From positions 1 through 64,000 of IMG/VR virus record IMGVR_UViG_3300032240_002475: DNA of 64,000 nt; one strand, given 5' to 3'. Below are positions 54,117 through 62,007 of this stretch, one piece after another; position 1 is the first letter of the stretch, and every line of letters starts with the position of its first letter. This stretch comes from a virus. The notes beneath the pieces are model-generated. The model was not told the DNA's origin, made no database searches, and saw only the letters and a program-made list of their open reading frames with translations. The translations under genes and the position numbers were made by a program.

Positions 54117-55766
54117 ATGCAAGAAAATAAAAATTTAGTACAAGAGGCACTCATTCAAATGAAAAATGTTGAAGAGGCTATTGCCGAGAATGCAAAAGGA
54201 ATACTTGCTTCTACAATGAAGGAAGAAATCAATCAATTAGTAAAGGAATCTCTATCAGAACAAGACGATGAAGAAGAGGTTGATTTAGACGTAGATACAG
54301 ACACAGACGATGTTGACGGTGACGTTGACGTTGATATGGATGTAGATACAGATAATGATGATGAAATGGACATGGATTTTGACATGGACATGGATTCTGA
54401 AGAAAGTCCAATAGATTTAACTGACGCTTCTGACGAAGAAATTCTTAAGGTGTTTAAAGCAATGGGTGAAGATGACGGAATCATCGTAAAAAAAGATGGT
54501 GACGATATTCACTTAACTGACAGTAACTCCGATGAAGAATATCTTGTTAAGCTTGGCGAATCTTTAGAAGACGAAAACTTAGATGAAACTATGAATGTAG
54601 ATGAAATCGACGAAATGGATTTAGACACTGATGAAGTGATTAGAGCTATTTTTGACAAAGACGGTGACGCTTCTGATATTGAAGTTGACCAAGATGACGA
54701 AGAATTTGATGAAGGCGTAATGTACGAAATTGAATTCGACGAACAAGAAGAAATGGACGAACAGGACGAAATGGACGAACAAGAAGAAATGGACGAACAG
54801 GACGAAATGGACGAACAAGAAGAAATGGATGAAGAATTTGATGACGACGACGACGAATACGACGACGAAGACGACGAAGAAGAAGAAGAAGAAGAAGAAG
54901 AAGAAATGGACGAATCTTACAACCCTAGAATGGCTGTTAGAGAAGGAAAGTCGACAGTAAAACCTAAAGGTGTTGGAATTGGCTCAGGCCCTAAATTCAC
55001 TTACAAGTCAAAAGCTGCTGGTGGATTTAAAGAGGACAAAAAAGAAGGTCCTAAAACAATGGGAACTGGTAAAGCTAAATTCGAATACAAGAAAGGTGCA
55101 AATATGGAAGGTAAATCCAAGGTTGTTAAAGCAGAAACAAAAGAAGGTGATTACGGAATGAACAAGGGTGATAAATCTAAAACTTTCAAAGGTGATAAAG
55201 ATTACACTACTAAAAAAGGTGACACTTTAAAAAGAAAAGCTTTTGGAAAAGAAGAAACTAAAGAAGCTGCTAGAACTTTTGGAATGGGTTCCAAAGAAGG
55301 TAGAGGTCTAAGAAAAGGCATCACAAATAACAGAAACTATGTTTATGGTAAAGGTGGTGTTAAAGTAGAATCTACACAAGAAGAAGTTAATATGTTGAGA
55401 GAAAAGAATGAAGAATACAGAAAAGCATTAAATGTTTTCAGAGAAAAACTTAATGAAGTTGCAATCTTCAACTCAAACTTAGCGTACGCAACTAGATTAT
55501 TCACAGAACATTCAACTACTAAGAAAGAAAAAATTAACATTCTTAGAAGATTTGATGATGTTGATACTTTAAAAGAATCAAAAAATCTTTACAAGTCTAT
55601 CAAAGATGAATTATCTACAACGGAATCAAAATCAATGAATGAATCAGTTGAAGTAAAATTAAACAAATCTGTATCATCAGGTTCGTCAACAACTTTAATT
55701 GAATCAAAAACTTATGAAAATCCTCAGTTCTTAAGAATGAAAGATTTAATGAGTAAAATTATCTAA
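54117..55766 (+). CDS. 22: Prohead scaffold/core protein (gp22-like), enlarged and acidic
   Basis: 549 residues, directly before the capsid gene as in T4. N-terminal helix with SLSEQDDEEE near 43, then a very acidic region with Asp/Val repeats and five imperfect DEQEEM/DEQDEM units near 208-240. The middle (275-400) is basic and Gly/Lys-rich. The C-terminal coiled coil (VNMLREKNEEYRKALNVFREKLNEVAIFN near 422-450) is the gp22-like part. Much larger than T4 gp22 (about 270), mainly through the acidic and basic inserts. Confidence 0.75.
   Translation: MQENKNLVQEALIQMKNVEEAIAENAKGILASTMKEEINQLVKESLSEQDDEEEVDLDVDTDTDDVDGDVDVDMDVDTDNDDEMDMDFDMDMDSEESPIDLTDASDEEILKVFKAMGEDDGIIVKKDGDDIHLTDSNSDEEYLVKLGESLEDENLDETMNVDEIDEMDLDTDEVIRAIFDKDGDASDIEVDQDDEEFDEGVMYEIEFDEQEEMDEQDEMDEQEEMDEQDEMDEQEEMDEEFDDDDDEYDDEDDEEEEEEEEEEMDESYNPRMAVREGKSTVKPKGVGIGSGPKFTYKSKAAGGFKEDKKEGPKTMGTGKAKFEYKKGANMEGKSKVVKAETKEGDYGMNKGDKSKTFKGDKDYTTKKGDTLKRKAFGKEETKEAARTFGMGSKEGRGLRKGITNNRNYVYGKGGVKVESTQEEVNMLREKNEEYRKALNVFREKLNEVAIFNSNLAYATRLFTEHSTTKKEKINILRRFDDVDTLKESKNLYKSIKDELSTTESKSMNESVEVKLNKSVSSGSSTTLIESKTYENPQFLRMKDLMSKII
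54739..54835 (+). repeat. Tandem 36-bp repeat in scaffold gene
   Basis: The units GAACAAGAAGAAATGGAC and GAACAGGACGAAATGGAC alternate, giving the DEQEEM/DEQDEM peptide repeat. Prone to slippage, so copy number may vary. Confidence 0.85.
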
Positions 55767-55803
55767 AAAATAAAATAAATAAAAAAACAAAACAAATACT
55801 AAA

Positions 55804-57609
55804 ATGGGAGCATTATTAGAATCAGGTCTTGTTGGTAACATCGGTTTAAAACACCTTAAAGTTATTAAAGAAGACACAATCAACAAATGGGACAAATTAG
55901 GCTTTTTAGAAGGTCTTAGAGGTCACATGAGAGAAAACGTAGCTCAATTATACGAAAACCAAGCATCATTTTTAATTAATGAGGCATCATCTACATCTGA
56001 CACAGGTGCATTTGAAACAGTTGTTTTCCCAATTGTAAGAAGAGTATTCTCTAAATTATTAGCAAACGACATCGTTTCAGTACAAGCTATGAACTTACCA
56101 ATTGGTAAATTATTCTACTTTGTACCTAACATTCAGGCATACACTGACCCTGCAAACTTGGCTACAACGGGTATTCACTACGCACCGTATGGTTCACCAA
56201 ACGCAGCTGACACGCAAACACCAAACAGTGGTTATGACTATAACAACACTAAAGACCTTTACGATAGATTCTATGAAGGTAATGAACCAGCATTAGACCC
56301 TCCAGGTTTATTTGACTATTCTAAAGGACAATACTCAGCAATCACAGCACCAGTTGTTACTGTGTCTTGGTTAGCTGACCAATTAGTTCCTTCTGCTTAC
56401 ACTATTTCTGATTACAGAAAGGTATTAGTAGTTATGTCAGGTTTCGCATCTGATGGAGCTGGTAAATTAATCGGTCCTGATGGTCAACCAATGGATAATG
56501 AAGCTTTCTTATCTGATTTGACTATCTATGGTGTTGCTGGAAACGCAACAACTTCAGCTAACACAACAAACCCTTACTTATTCAGAGTTGTAACTCAAAG
56601 ATATGGTAAAGGTATTGTACAATATGGTAACAACAACGCTACATTAGTATTCCCTAACAGTAAAACTGACGGTGGTCAATATGACAACGTATGTGATGCT
56701 GAAGGAAAAATCTACTTAGAAGTTGACTTACAAGTACCAGTTTGTATTACTTGTGGCGGTTCAATGGACGGTTACACAGGTTCAACATTTACTTCAACAG
56801 TTGCAACTAGCAACGCATTCACAGCTACTTATAGAATCTATAAGAACTTAGAATTCGAAGATAGAATTGGTGAGGTTTCATTTGACCTTATGTCAGTAAC
56901 AGTTTCTGTAACTGAAAGAAAATTAAGAGCTCAATGGTCTCCAGAAATGGCACAAGACGTTGCAGCATTCCATAACATCGACGCTGAAGCTGAATTAACA
57001 GCTTTATTGTCTGAGCAAGTTGCGGCTGAAATCGATAGAGAAATCTTGAGAGACTTAAGAAAAGGAGCAGCTTGGAACTTAAGATGGGATTACAACGGTT
57101 GGAAGAGATTAGGTGGAAACGCTCAACCTTACACTCAAAAAGACTGGAACCAAACGCTTATTACAGCGATTAACCAAATTTCAGCTCAAATCCATAAGTC
57201 TACTTTAAGAGGTGGTGCTAACTGGATAGTTGTATCTTCTGAAATCAGTGCAATCTTTGATGACTTGGAGTATTTCCACGTTTCAAACGCAGCTCCTGAG
57301 CAAGACCAATACAACATGGGTATTGAAAGAGTTGGTACTTTAGCTGGTCGTTACCAAGTGTATAGAGACCCTTACTTCCCACCAAACCAAGTGTTATTGG
57401 GACACAAAGGTACGTCTTTACTTGACACAGGTTACATCTACGCACCGTACGTACCATTACAACTTACTCCTACAATGTACAATCCATTCAACTTTACACC
57501 AATCAAAGGTATTATGACAAGATACGCTAAGAAAATGGTGAACAACAGATTCTACGGAAGAATCACAGTTGATGGTGTAAGAACATTTGACTTAAGAGAG
57601 TTAAGATAA
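55804..57609 (+). CDS. 23: Major capsid protein (gp23-like)
   Basis: 601 residues. T4 gp23 landmarks: FETVVFPIVRRVFSKLLANDIVSVQAMNLPIGKLFYF near 70-105, SFDLMSVTVSVTERKLRAQWSPEMAQDVAAFHNIDAEAELTALLSEQVAAEIDREIL near 360-416, and the C-terminal GIMTRYAKKMVNNRFYGRI near 569. A likely maturation site, FLINE followed by A, lies after residue 60 (T4 gp23 is cut after 65). Forms the capsid shell. Confidence 0.96.
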   Translation: MGALLESGLVGNIGLKHLKVIKEDTINKWDKLGFLEGLRGHMRENVAQLYENQASFLINEASSTSDTGAFETVVFPIVRRVFSKLLANDIVSVQAMNLPIGKLFYFVPNIQAYTDPANLATTGIHYAPYGSPNAADTQTPNSGYDYNNTKDLYDRFYEGNEPALDPPGLFDYSKGQYSAITAPVVTVSWLADQLVPSAYTISDYRKVLVVMSGFASDGAGKLIGPDGQPMDNEAFLSDLTIYGVAGNATTSANTTNPYLFRVVTQRYGKGIVQYGNNNATLVFPNSKTDGGQYDNVCDAEGKIYLEVDLQVPVCITCGGSMDGYTGSTFTSTVATSNAFTATYRIYKNLEFEDRIGEVSFDLMSVTVSVTERKLRAQWSPEMAQDVAAFHNIDAEAELTALLSEQVAAEIDREILRDLRKGAAWNLRWDYNGWKRLGGNAQPYTQKDWNQTLITAINQISAQIHKSTLRGGANWIVVSSEISAIFDDLEYFHVSNAAPEQDQYNMGIERVGTLAGRYQVYRDPYFPPNQVLLGHKGTSLLDTGYIYAPYVPLQLTPTMYNPFNFTPIKGIMTRYAKKMVNNRFYGRITVDGVRTFDLRELR

Positions 57610-57631
57610 TATGGTCTAACCAATTATATAA

Positions 57632-57660
57632 AAGGGTCCCCACAAGGGGCCCTTTTTTTA
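57632..57660 (+). terminator. Intrinsic terminator after capsid gene
   Basis: AAGGGTCCCC-acaa-GGGGCCCTT followed by a T run. Confidence 0.9.
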
Positions 57661-57669
57661 TTTTTAAGA

Positions 57670-57678
57670 TATTTATTA
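57670..57678 (+). promoter_or_regulatory. Late-promoter-like box TATTTATTA
   Basis: TATTTATTA 2 nt before the ATG at 57681, right after the capsid terminator. Confidence 0.55.
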
Positions 57679-57680
57679 AC

Positions 57681-59000
57681 ATGATTAAGCAAACATGGAA
57701 TATTTCGTCTGACGAAGTTCAAAGAATATTAATGATGCACGAAAATGCAACCAAAAATCATTATTTAATTTTAGAACAAAGAAGTATGGTTACAAAAACC
57801 TTACAACCAAAACAATTTAAGTTACCCAATAATACGTTTCCATCAGGAAAATATCTTGAATTTGATAAGGCTGCAGTTGATAATGTTATTCAACAAATGA
57901 ATGATTATCTTAAAGATTATCCTTTGAATCAAAAAATTAATGTTGAAATAGAATCTTCAGAATCAAATGTTCCAAACAAAAGTTTGAAAAATGATGAAGG
58001 TAAATCAATGGTTACAGGTGATTTATCTCGTTTAAGAGGTAAAACTATGGAAAATTATTTGAGAGGGAAATTACCAAAAAATGTTAACTTAGTTATTAAA
58101 GACTTGGGGGCGCAAGGACCAAAATGGAACCCACCAAAAACCGCGACTGTAGAACAAATAAAACAAATGGTGAATGACCCTTCATATACTCAATGGCAAT
58201 ATGTTACATTTAACATTGTAGGTGGTGGAGAAAAACAAGAAGAATATTGTGATTTAGGATTTTCAGTTATTGTTGATTACAGAGAAGAATGGTGTAAACC
58301 TGACGTAGATGAATCTTTGTGTCATAAATGTAATACAGCTGTCTTCCTAATGTGGGCAAACGGCATTCCTTTAACAACAAAGGAGGGTAGTCCCCAAATT
58401 AATCTAAATAATGGATTACAAGGTTACGGAAAAAGTGGACCATCTAGAGTTGTTGAACTTGTCGTGAGTGCGGAACAAAAGAAACAAATCTTAGCAAAAA
58501 ATCCTGAAGAAATTGTAATAACCTACGGATGTGCATTACCGAACTGTCATAGTGACCCTGCACACATAACAATTATTAATACTGAAGGTCAAGTTTTATT
58601 ACCAGGTACTTTTTTAACAACGGGAGGAAAAAATCAAATGAAAAAAGATAATCCTCCAATTACTTTGTTAAAACTTAATAAATGTGGAGAAAAAATTTGG
58701 CCACCGTCACCTGAATCTGTTCCTCAAAAGGTAGAAATTGCCCCCCAAGAAAAACCACAACCAAAAGTTAAAAAAATTGATATTAACACAAGTTACCCAT
58801 CTAGCATTATGGAATTGTACAAATTTGTGGGTGAAGACAAAATTTTAAAAATACCCGAGGATAAAAAACAATATTTTGCACGTTATATTAATGACTTGAA
58901 CGGTAAACCTTGGGATGAAGTTATGGACTCTTTGAATATGGCTAGTTGGGAGAAAAAAGAATTTAGACAATATCTTAAAAAGATGTCAAACAATCAATAA
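57681..59000 (+). CDS. Putative packaged virion protein, 439 aa
   Basis: Leader SSDEVQRILMMHENATKNHY followed by LILEQ near residue 29-33, a good h-x-E-Q site. The body has paired Cys (LCHKCNTAVF near 214 and YGCALPNCHSDPAH near 282) and a PxPEKPQPKVKK-type linker near 355. The fold was not recognised. The late box and leader make capsid packaging likely. Confidence 0.6.
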   Translation: MIKQTWNISSDEVQRILMMHENATKNHYLILEQRSMVTKTLQPKQFKLPNNTFPSGKYLEFDKAAVDNVIQQMNDYLKDYPLNQKINVEIESSESNVPNKSLKNDEGKSMVTGDLSRLRGKTMENYLRGKLPKNVNLVIKDLGAQGPKWNPPKTATVEQIKQMVNDPSYTQWQYVTFNIVGGGEKQEEYCDLGFSVIVDYREEWCKPDVDESLCHKCNTAVFLMWANGIPLTTKEGSPQINLNNGLQGYGKSGPSRVVELVVSAEQKKQILAKNPEEIVITYGCALPNCHSDPAHITIINTEGQVLLPGTFLTTGGKNQMKKDNPPITLLKLNKCGEKIWPPSPESVPQKVEIAPQEKPQPKVKKIDINTSYPSSIMELYKFVGEDKILKIPEDKKQYFARYINDLNGKPWDEVMDSLNMASWEKKEFRQYLKKMSNNQ

Positions 59001-59362
59001 AATACCGTAAGTTTTACTCGGCTACGATTATTATTTCTAATAATGGTAATCATGCATTCAGTATGGTTTAATTTATTTTTCCCAAAATTTGTTTTTTTAT
59101 ATCTTTTTTCAGTGATATTGTCAGTGGAAACTTTGATATAATAATTTTTGTTATTTATTTTTTTCATCGTTTCATTAGAAACCCATACAATAAATTCATT
59201 TTCCATTTTAACTTCCTTAAGACAGTCTACGTATAATATCTTTTCGAAAGGAGTCATCTGAGAAAAAATTTTTTCGTTCATTGGTCCTATATATTTAAAA
59301 TTTTGTGAATAGGAATTTAACCCCAAAAAACAAAATAAAATTAGTATTATTATTTTTTTCAT
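58994..59362 (-). CDS. Secreted protein, 122 aa
   Basis: Signal peptide KKIIILILFCFLGLNSYSQ (cut after about residue 19). The mature part is Lys/Asn-rich with VWVSNETMKKINNKNYYIKVS. Antisense to, and overlapping the end of, the 57681 gene by 7 bp. Unknown. Confidence 0.6.
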   Translation of the reverse strand: MKKIIILILFCFLGLNSYSQNFKYIGPMNEKIFSQMTPFEKILYVDCLKEVKMENEFIVWVSNETMKKINNKNYYIKVSTDNITEKRYKKTNFGKNKLNHTECMITIIRNNNRSRVKLTVFY

Positions 59363-59533
59363 AAAAAGTATTTTTACAAAACTACTAAAAAAAATGTTTT
59401 CATCAAAATAATTTTTAGTATAATTATTAATAGATTTTAGTTTATCAGTCCCCAGTCATAACAGGCTGTCGAGTATTCACGGACACAAAGGTATTGGTAA
59501 CGTAGTCATAAAGCTAATATAAAATTTAAAAAA
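59363..59533. other. Intergenic region, no gene seen
   Basis: 171 bp between divergent genes. AT-rich left half. No frame of use, no promoter box of either class and no convincing hairpin were found on the + strand. Confidence 0.4.
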
Positions 59534-60355
59534 ATGAATTACGCAACACAAGTGGGCAAACCGACTGCGCACATCACAAAGAAAAAGTCACGTCTAAAGG
59601 TCTATAACGGCCATCTTGTCTTTCTAAATGACAAAGATAATTTTGAATTTGAACTTCATAATCCAAAACAAAAATCTGTTCTTGTAAAGATTAAATTGAA
59701 TGGTGAATACATTTCCACAAGTGGGGTTGTATTAAAACCAGGTCAGAGGGTCTTTTTAGAACGTTTCCTTGACTCTAATAACAAGTTTGAGTTCAGTACC
59801 TATGAAGTTAATAACACGTCTGAAAACAGGTCTGCAATTGATTTAAATGGAGATATAAGAATCGAGTTCTACGATGAACAAGAAGTTAGGAATAATTTCT
59901 ATTTAGGAAACAGAACTATCTATGGTAATGGTATAGTTTACGGAAGTCGTACTAACGATTATCATCCACAATTTGGAACAACAATCAGTACAACTGGAGG
60001 GGTAGGATATTCAACAACAACCTCAACATTTAATACGTCAAATGCAACTTATACAAGTTCAATCAATACTGATGCAATAATGAAAGAGTTAAAAAACAAA
60101 GGTTTATACTCTGAAAAAAAAGGTAAAAAATCTATCGAGACAGGTAGAGTTGAAAAGGGGGATAAATCTTCTCAAGATTTTATCAATTCGTATCAAGAAT
60201 TTTATCATCATACGTCGCATGAGATTAGTTTTAAAATTCAACCATTAAGTACAAAAAACAAAACCACAGAAGACATTAGACACTATTGTACGGAATGTGG
60301 AACCAAGATAAAATCAAATTTCAAGTTTTGTCCGTCTTGTGGAAATAAGTTATAA
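59534..60355 (+). CDS. Beta-sandwich protein with C-terminal zinc ribbon, 273 aa
   Basis: Residues 1-125 form beta-strands (RLKVYNGHLVFLNDKDNFEFELHNP, SVLVKIKLNGEYIS), similar in feel to proteins that bind or coat. A Gly/Thr/Ser linker follows, then a double-Cys ribbon HYCTECGTKIKSNFKFCPSCGNKL at the end (C-x2-C-x13-C-x2-C). Such zinc ribbons mediate protein contacts. Function unknown. Confidence 0.65.
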   Translation: MNYATQVGKPTAHITKKKSRLKVYNGHLVFLNDKDNFEFELHNPKQKSVLVKIKLNGEYISTSGVVLKPGQRVFLERFLDSNNKFEFSTYEVNNTSENRSAIDLNGDIRIEFYDEQEVRNNFYLGNRTIYGNGIVYGSRTNDYHPQFGTTISTTGGVGYSTTTSTFNTSNATYTSSINTDAIMKELKNKGLYSEKKGKKSIETGRVEKGDKSSQDFINSYQEFYHHTSHEISFKIQPLSTKNKTTEDIRHYCTECGTKIKSNFKFCPSCGNKL

Positions 60356-60358
60356 ATG

Positions 60359-60386
60359 AAAAGGGTCCCGTGAGACCCTTTTTTTA
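60359..60386 (+). terminator. Intrinsic terminator
   Basis: AAGGGTC-ccgtga-GACCCTT followed by Ts. Confidence 0.85.
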
Positions 60387-60396
60387 TTAATTAAAC

Positions 60397-60405
60397 TATT
60401 TATAG
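60397..60405 (+). promoter_or_regulatory. Late-promoter-like box TATTTATAG
   Basis: TATTTATAG 6 nt before the ATG at 60412. Confidence 0.5.
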
Positions 60406-60411
60406 ATAATC

Positions 60412-61101
60412 ATGGGATTAAATAAAAAACATATCAAAGAAGCAACTGGTTCAGGAGGTTCGGGACATTTTAAAGTTCCAATTGTTCTTGCACCTCAAGA
60501 TTGGAAAAAAGACCAACTAGCACCATATAATATTCCTGTTTATGAATATACAAATGCGGAATTAGCGTATGAAGAAGCTAGTGGAGATGATTATAAAGAG
60601 TCTCCTGAAGAAAGAAAAAAAATAGAAAACAAAACTGAGTTGTTGTCTCGAATTGATACGTATTTGAAAAGTTTTTATACTGACCAAAATGACGATGAAG
60701 GTAGTAGTATTTCCGACATTGAAAGCCCTGATAAATTAATCCAACAAGCGGTTGGACCACTTAAAGAAGATTTGGGGGTATGGTTTGGTACAAAGAAAAA
60801 ACCAAAAGGTAGCAAACAACCTGCAGGTCCTTGGGTTAATATTTGTAGAAAAGTGGATGGTAAACATCCTCCTTGTGGTAGACCTGAAGCAAAAGACAAA
60901 GGGTACCCAAAATGTAGAGCCGCAGGAGTTGCATCTAAAATGAGTGTGTCTCAAAAAAAATCTGCTTGTCAACAAAAAAGAAGTGCGGAAAAATCACATT
61001 CAAAGGCTGGTACTGGTAACAAACCAAAAATGGTTTCTTATAAACCAAAAAATGAAGGATTGACTGAACTTATCAGAAAAGTATTAAGAGAACGCTTTTA
61101 G
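60412..61101 (+). CDS. DUF5872-like putative virion protein, 229 aa
   Basis: GVWFGTKKKPKGSKQP near 122, then WVNICRKVDGKHPPCGRPEAKDKGYPKCR and a basic KMSVSQKKSACQQKRSAEKS, matching the DUF5872 pattern (W...CGR...GYPKC...) found in phages and giant viruses. Positively charged, so DNA binding inside the head is possible. The packaging-type helix (LTELIRKVLRERF) is at the C-terminus here. Late box upstream. Confidence 0.65.
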   Translation: MGLNKKHIKEATGSGGSGHFKVPIVLAPQDWKKDQLAPYNIPVYEYTNAELAYEEASGDDYKESPEERKKIENKTELLSRIDTYLKSFYTDQNDDEGSSISDIESPDKLIQQAVGPLKEDLGVWFGTKKKPKGSKQPAGPWVNICRKVDGKHPPCGRPEAKDKGYPKCRAAGVASKMSVSQKKSACQQKRSAEKSHSKAGTGNKPKMVSYKPKNEGLTELIRKVLRERF

Positions 61102-61508
61102 ATTAATTTATCCAAAATATTACTTAATGAATGCTGGATGTTTTTTTTGATTTCAGATTCAAGAACTTCTCTTCTATCTTCTAAAACTTTATCAAATTTT
61201 TGAGTTAATTCTGAGAATTTAGATGTATCTTGAAGATATACACTATAGCTATATACATGATTTATTAAATGGATAGTATAACTTTCCATTACAACATACA
61301 TACTTTTTTCTTCGTTTTTAATAATTCTTTTGTGTGAAATTGGAGAAAAACTTAATTCTGATGTTGGATTAATAATTAATTTTTCACAGATTTCGGCAGC
61401 AAAAATTTCTTCATCTGTAGCTTTAGGTTTGGGGTCAAACTTATCTTTAAGATTTAAATAGATTTTAAATAATAAACGAGGGATGTATCCTACAACTTTA
61501 TTTTCCAT
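61098..61508 (-). CDS. Hypothetical protein, 136 aa
   Basis: Helical protein with KATDEEIFAAEICEKLIIN and a beta hairpin KSMYVVMESYTIHLINHVYSYSVYL. A TATATTTG box at 61513-61520 drives it. The end overlaps the convergent 60412 gene by 4 bp. Not recognised. Confidence 0.6.
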   Translation of the reverse strand: MENKVVGYIPRLLFKIYLNLKDKFDPKPKATDEEIFAAEICEKLIINPTSELSFSPISHKRIIKNEEKSMYVVMESYTIHLINHVYSYSVYLQDTSKFSELTQKFDKVLEDRREVLESEIKKNIQHSLSNILDKLI

Positions 61509-61512
61509 TTAG

Positions 61513-61520
61513 CAAATATA
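61513..61520 (-). promoter_or_regulatory. Bacteroidetes-type -7 box TATATTTG
   Basis: TATATTTG on the - strand, 4 nt before the ATG at 61508. Confidence 0.5.
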
Positions 61521-61536
61521 GATTAATTTTTTCAAA

Positions 61537-62007
61537 TTAACAATAGGCACCTGAACAATGTTTTTGCCCGTCTAATCCTTTGATTCTACCTTTGCAAACT
61601 GAAACCGCATATCCGTTAGCATACGCTGAAGGGTATACTTTAAATTTTGATTTTGCGGCTGCTTTACCTCTAGCGCAAAGTTTTGTTCCTGCTTTTTTAC
61701 GACTTTCATGAATATCTTCATAATCAACATATTCACTTTGTTTTCCTGCTTCTCTGTTTAAAAAATCAAATACTTGGTCAATATTTGTTTTAGCTTCACT
61801 TACATGGTCGTCAGCCCAATCATGACCATTGCTTAAAATATCATCAACAACGTGAGGGTCTAATTCTAATAATCTTTCACATTGAGTTTTAATTTGTTGT
61901 AAATTACCAAAAAACATATAGTTTGCTGGTTCTTCCATTTGTTCTCTTAATGCTTTTTTTACTAAAAGAGATAAGTTTTTTTCTGATAAATTTATTAATT
62001 TACTCAT
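61537..62007 (-). CDS. Putative packaged protein with C-terminal Lys/Cys module, 156 aa
   Basis: Leader INLSEKNLSLLVKKALREQ (site LRE-Q at 21-23), nearly the same as in the 27955 protein. Middle: FGNLQQIKTQCERLLELDPHVVDDIL. C-terminal: GTKLCARGKAAAKSKFKVYP, then NGYAVSVCKGRIKG, a small basic two-Cys module I know from T4-like phages of marine and environmental hosts. It overlaps the upstream structural gene by 4 bp, so it is in a late transcript. Confidence 0.7.
   Translation of the reverse strand: MSKLINLSEKNLSLLVKKALREQMEEPANYMFFGNLQQIKTQCERLLELDPHVVDDILSNGHDWADDHVSEAKTNIDQVFDFLNREAGKQSEYVDYEDIHESRKKAGTKLCARGKAAAKSKFKVYPSAYANGYAVSVCKGRIKGLDGQKHCSGAYC

Noticed and set aside
54739-54835. CRISPR-like array
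   Set aside because: The repeats have no spacers and encode an in-frame acidic peptide repeat inside the scaffold gene.
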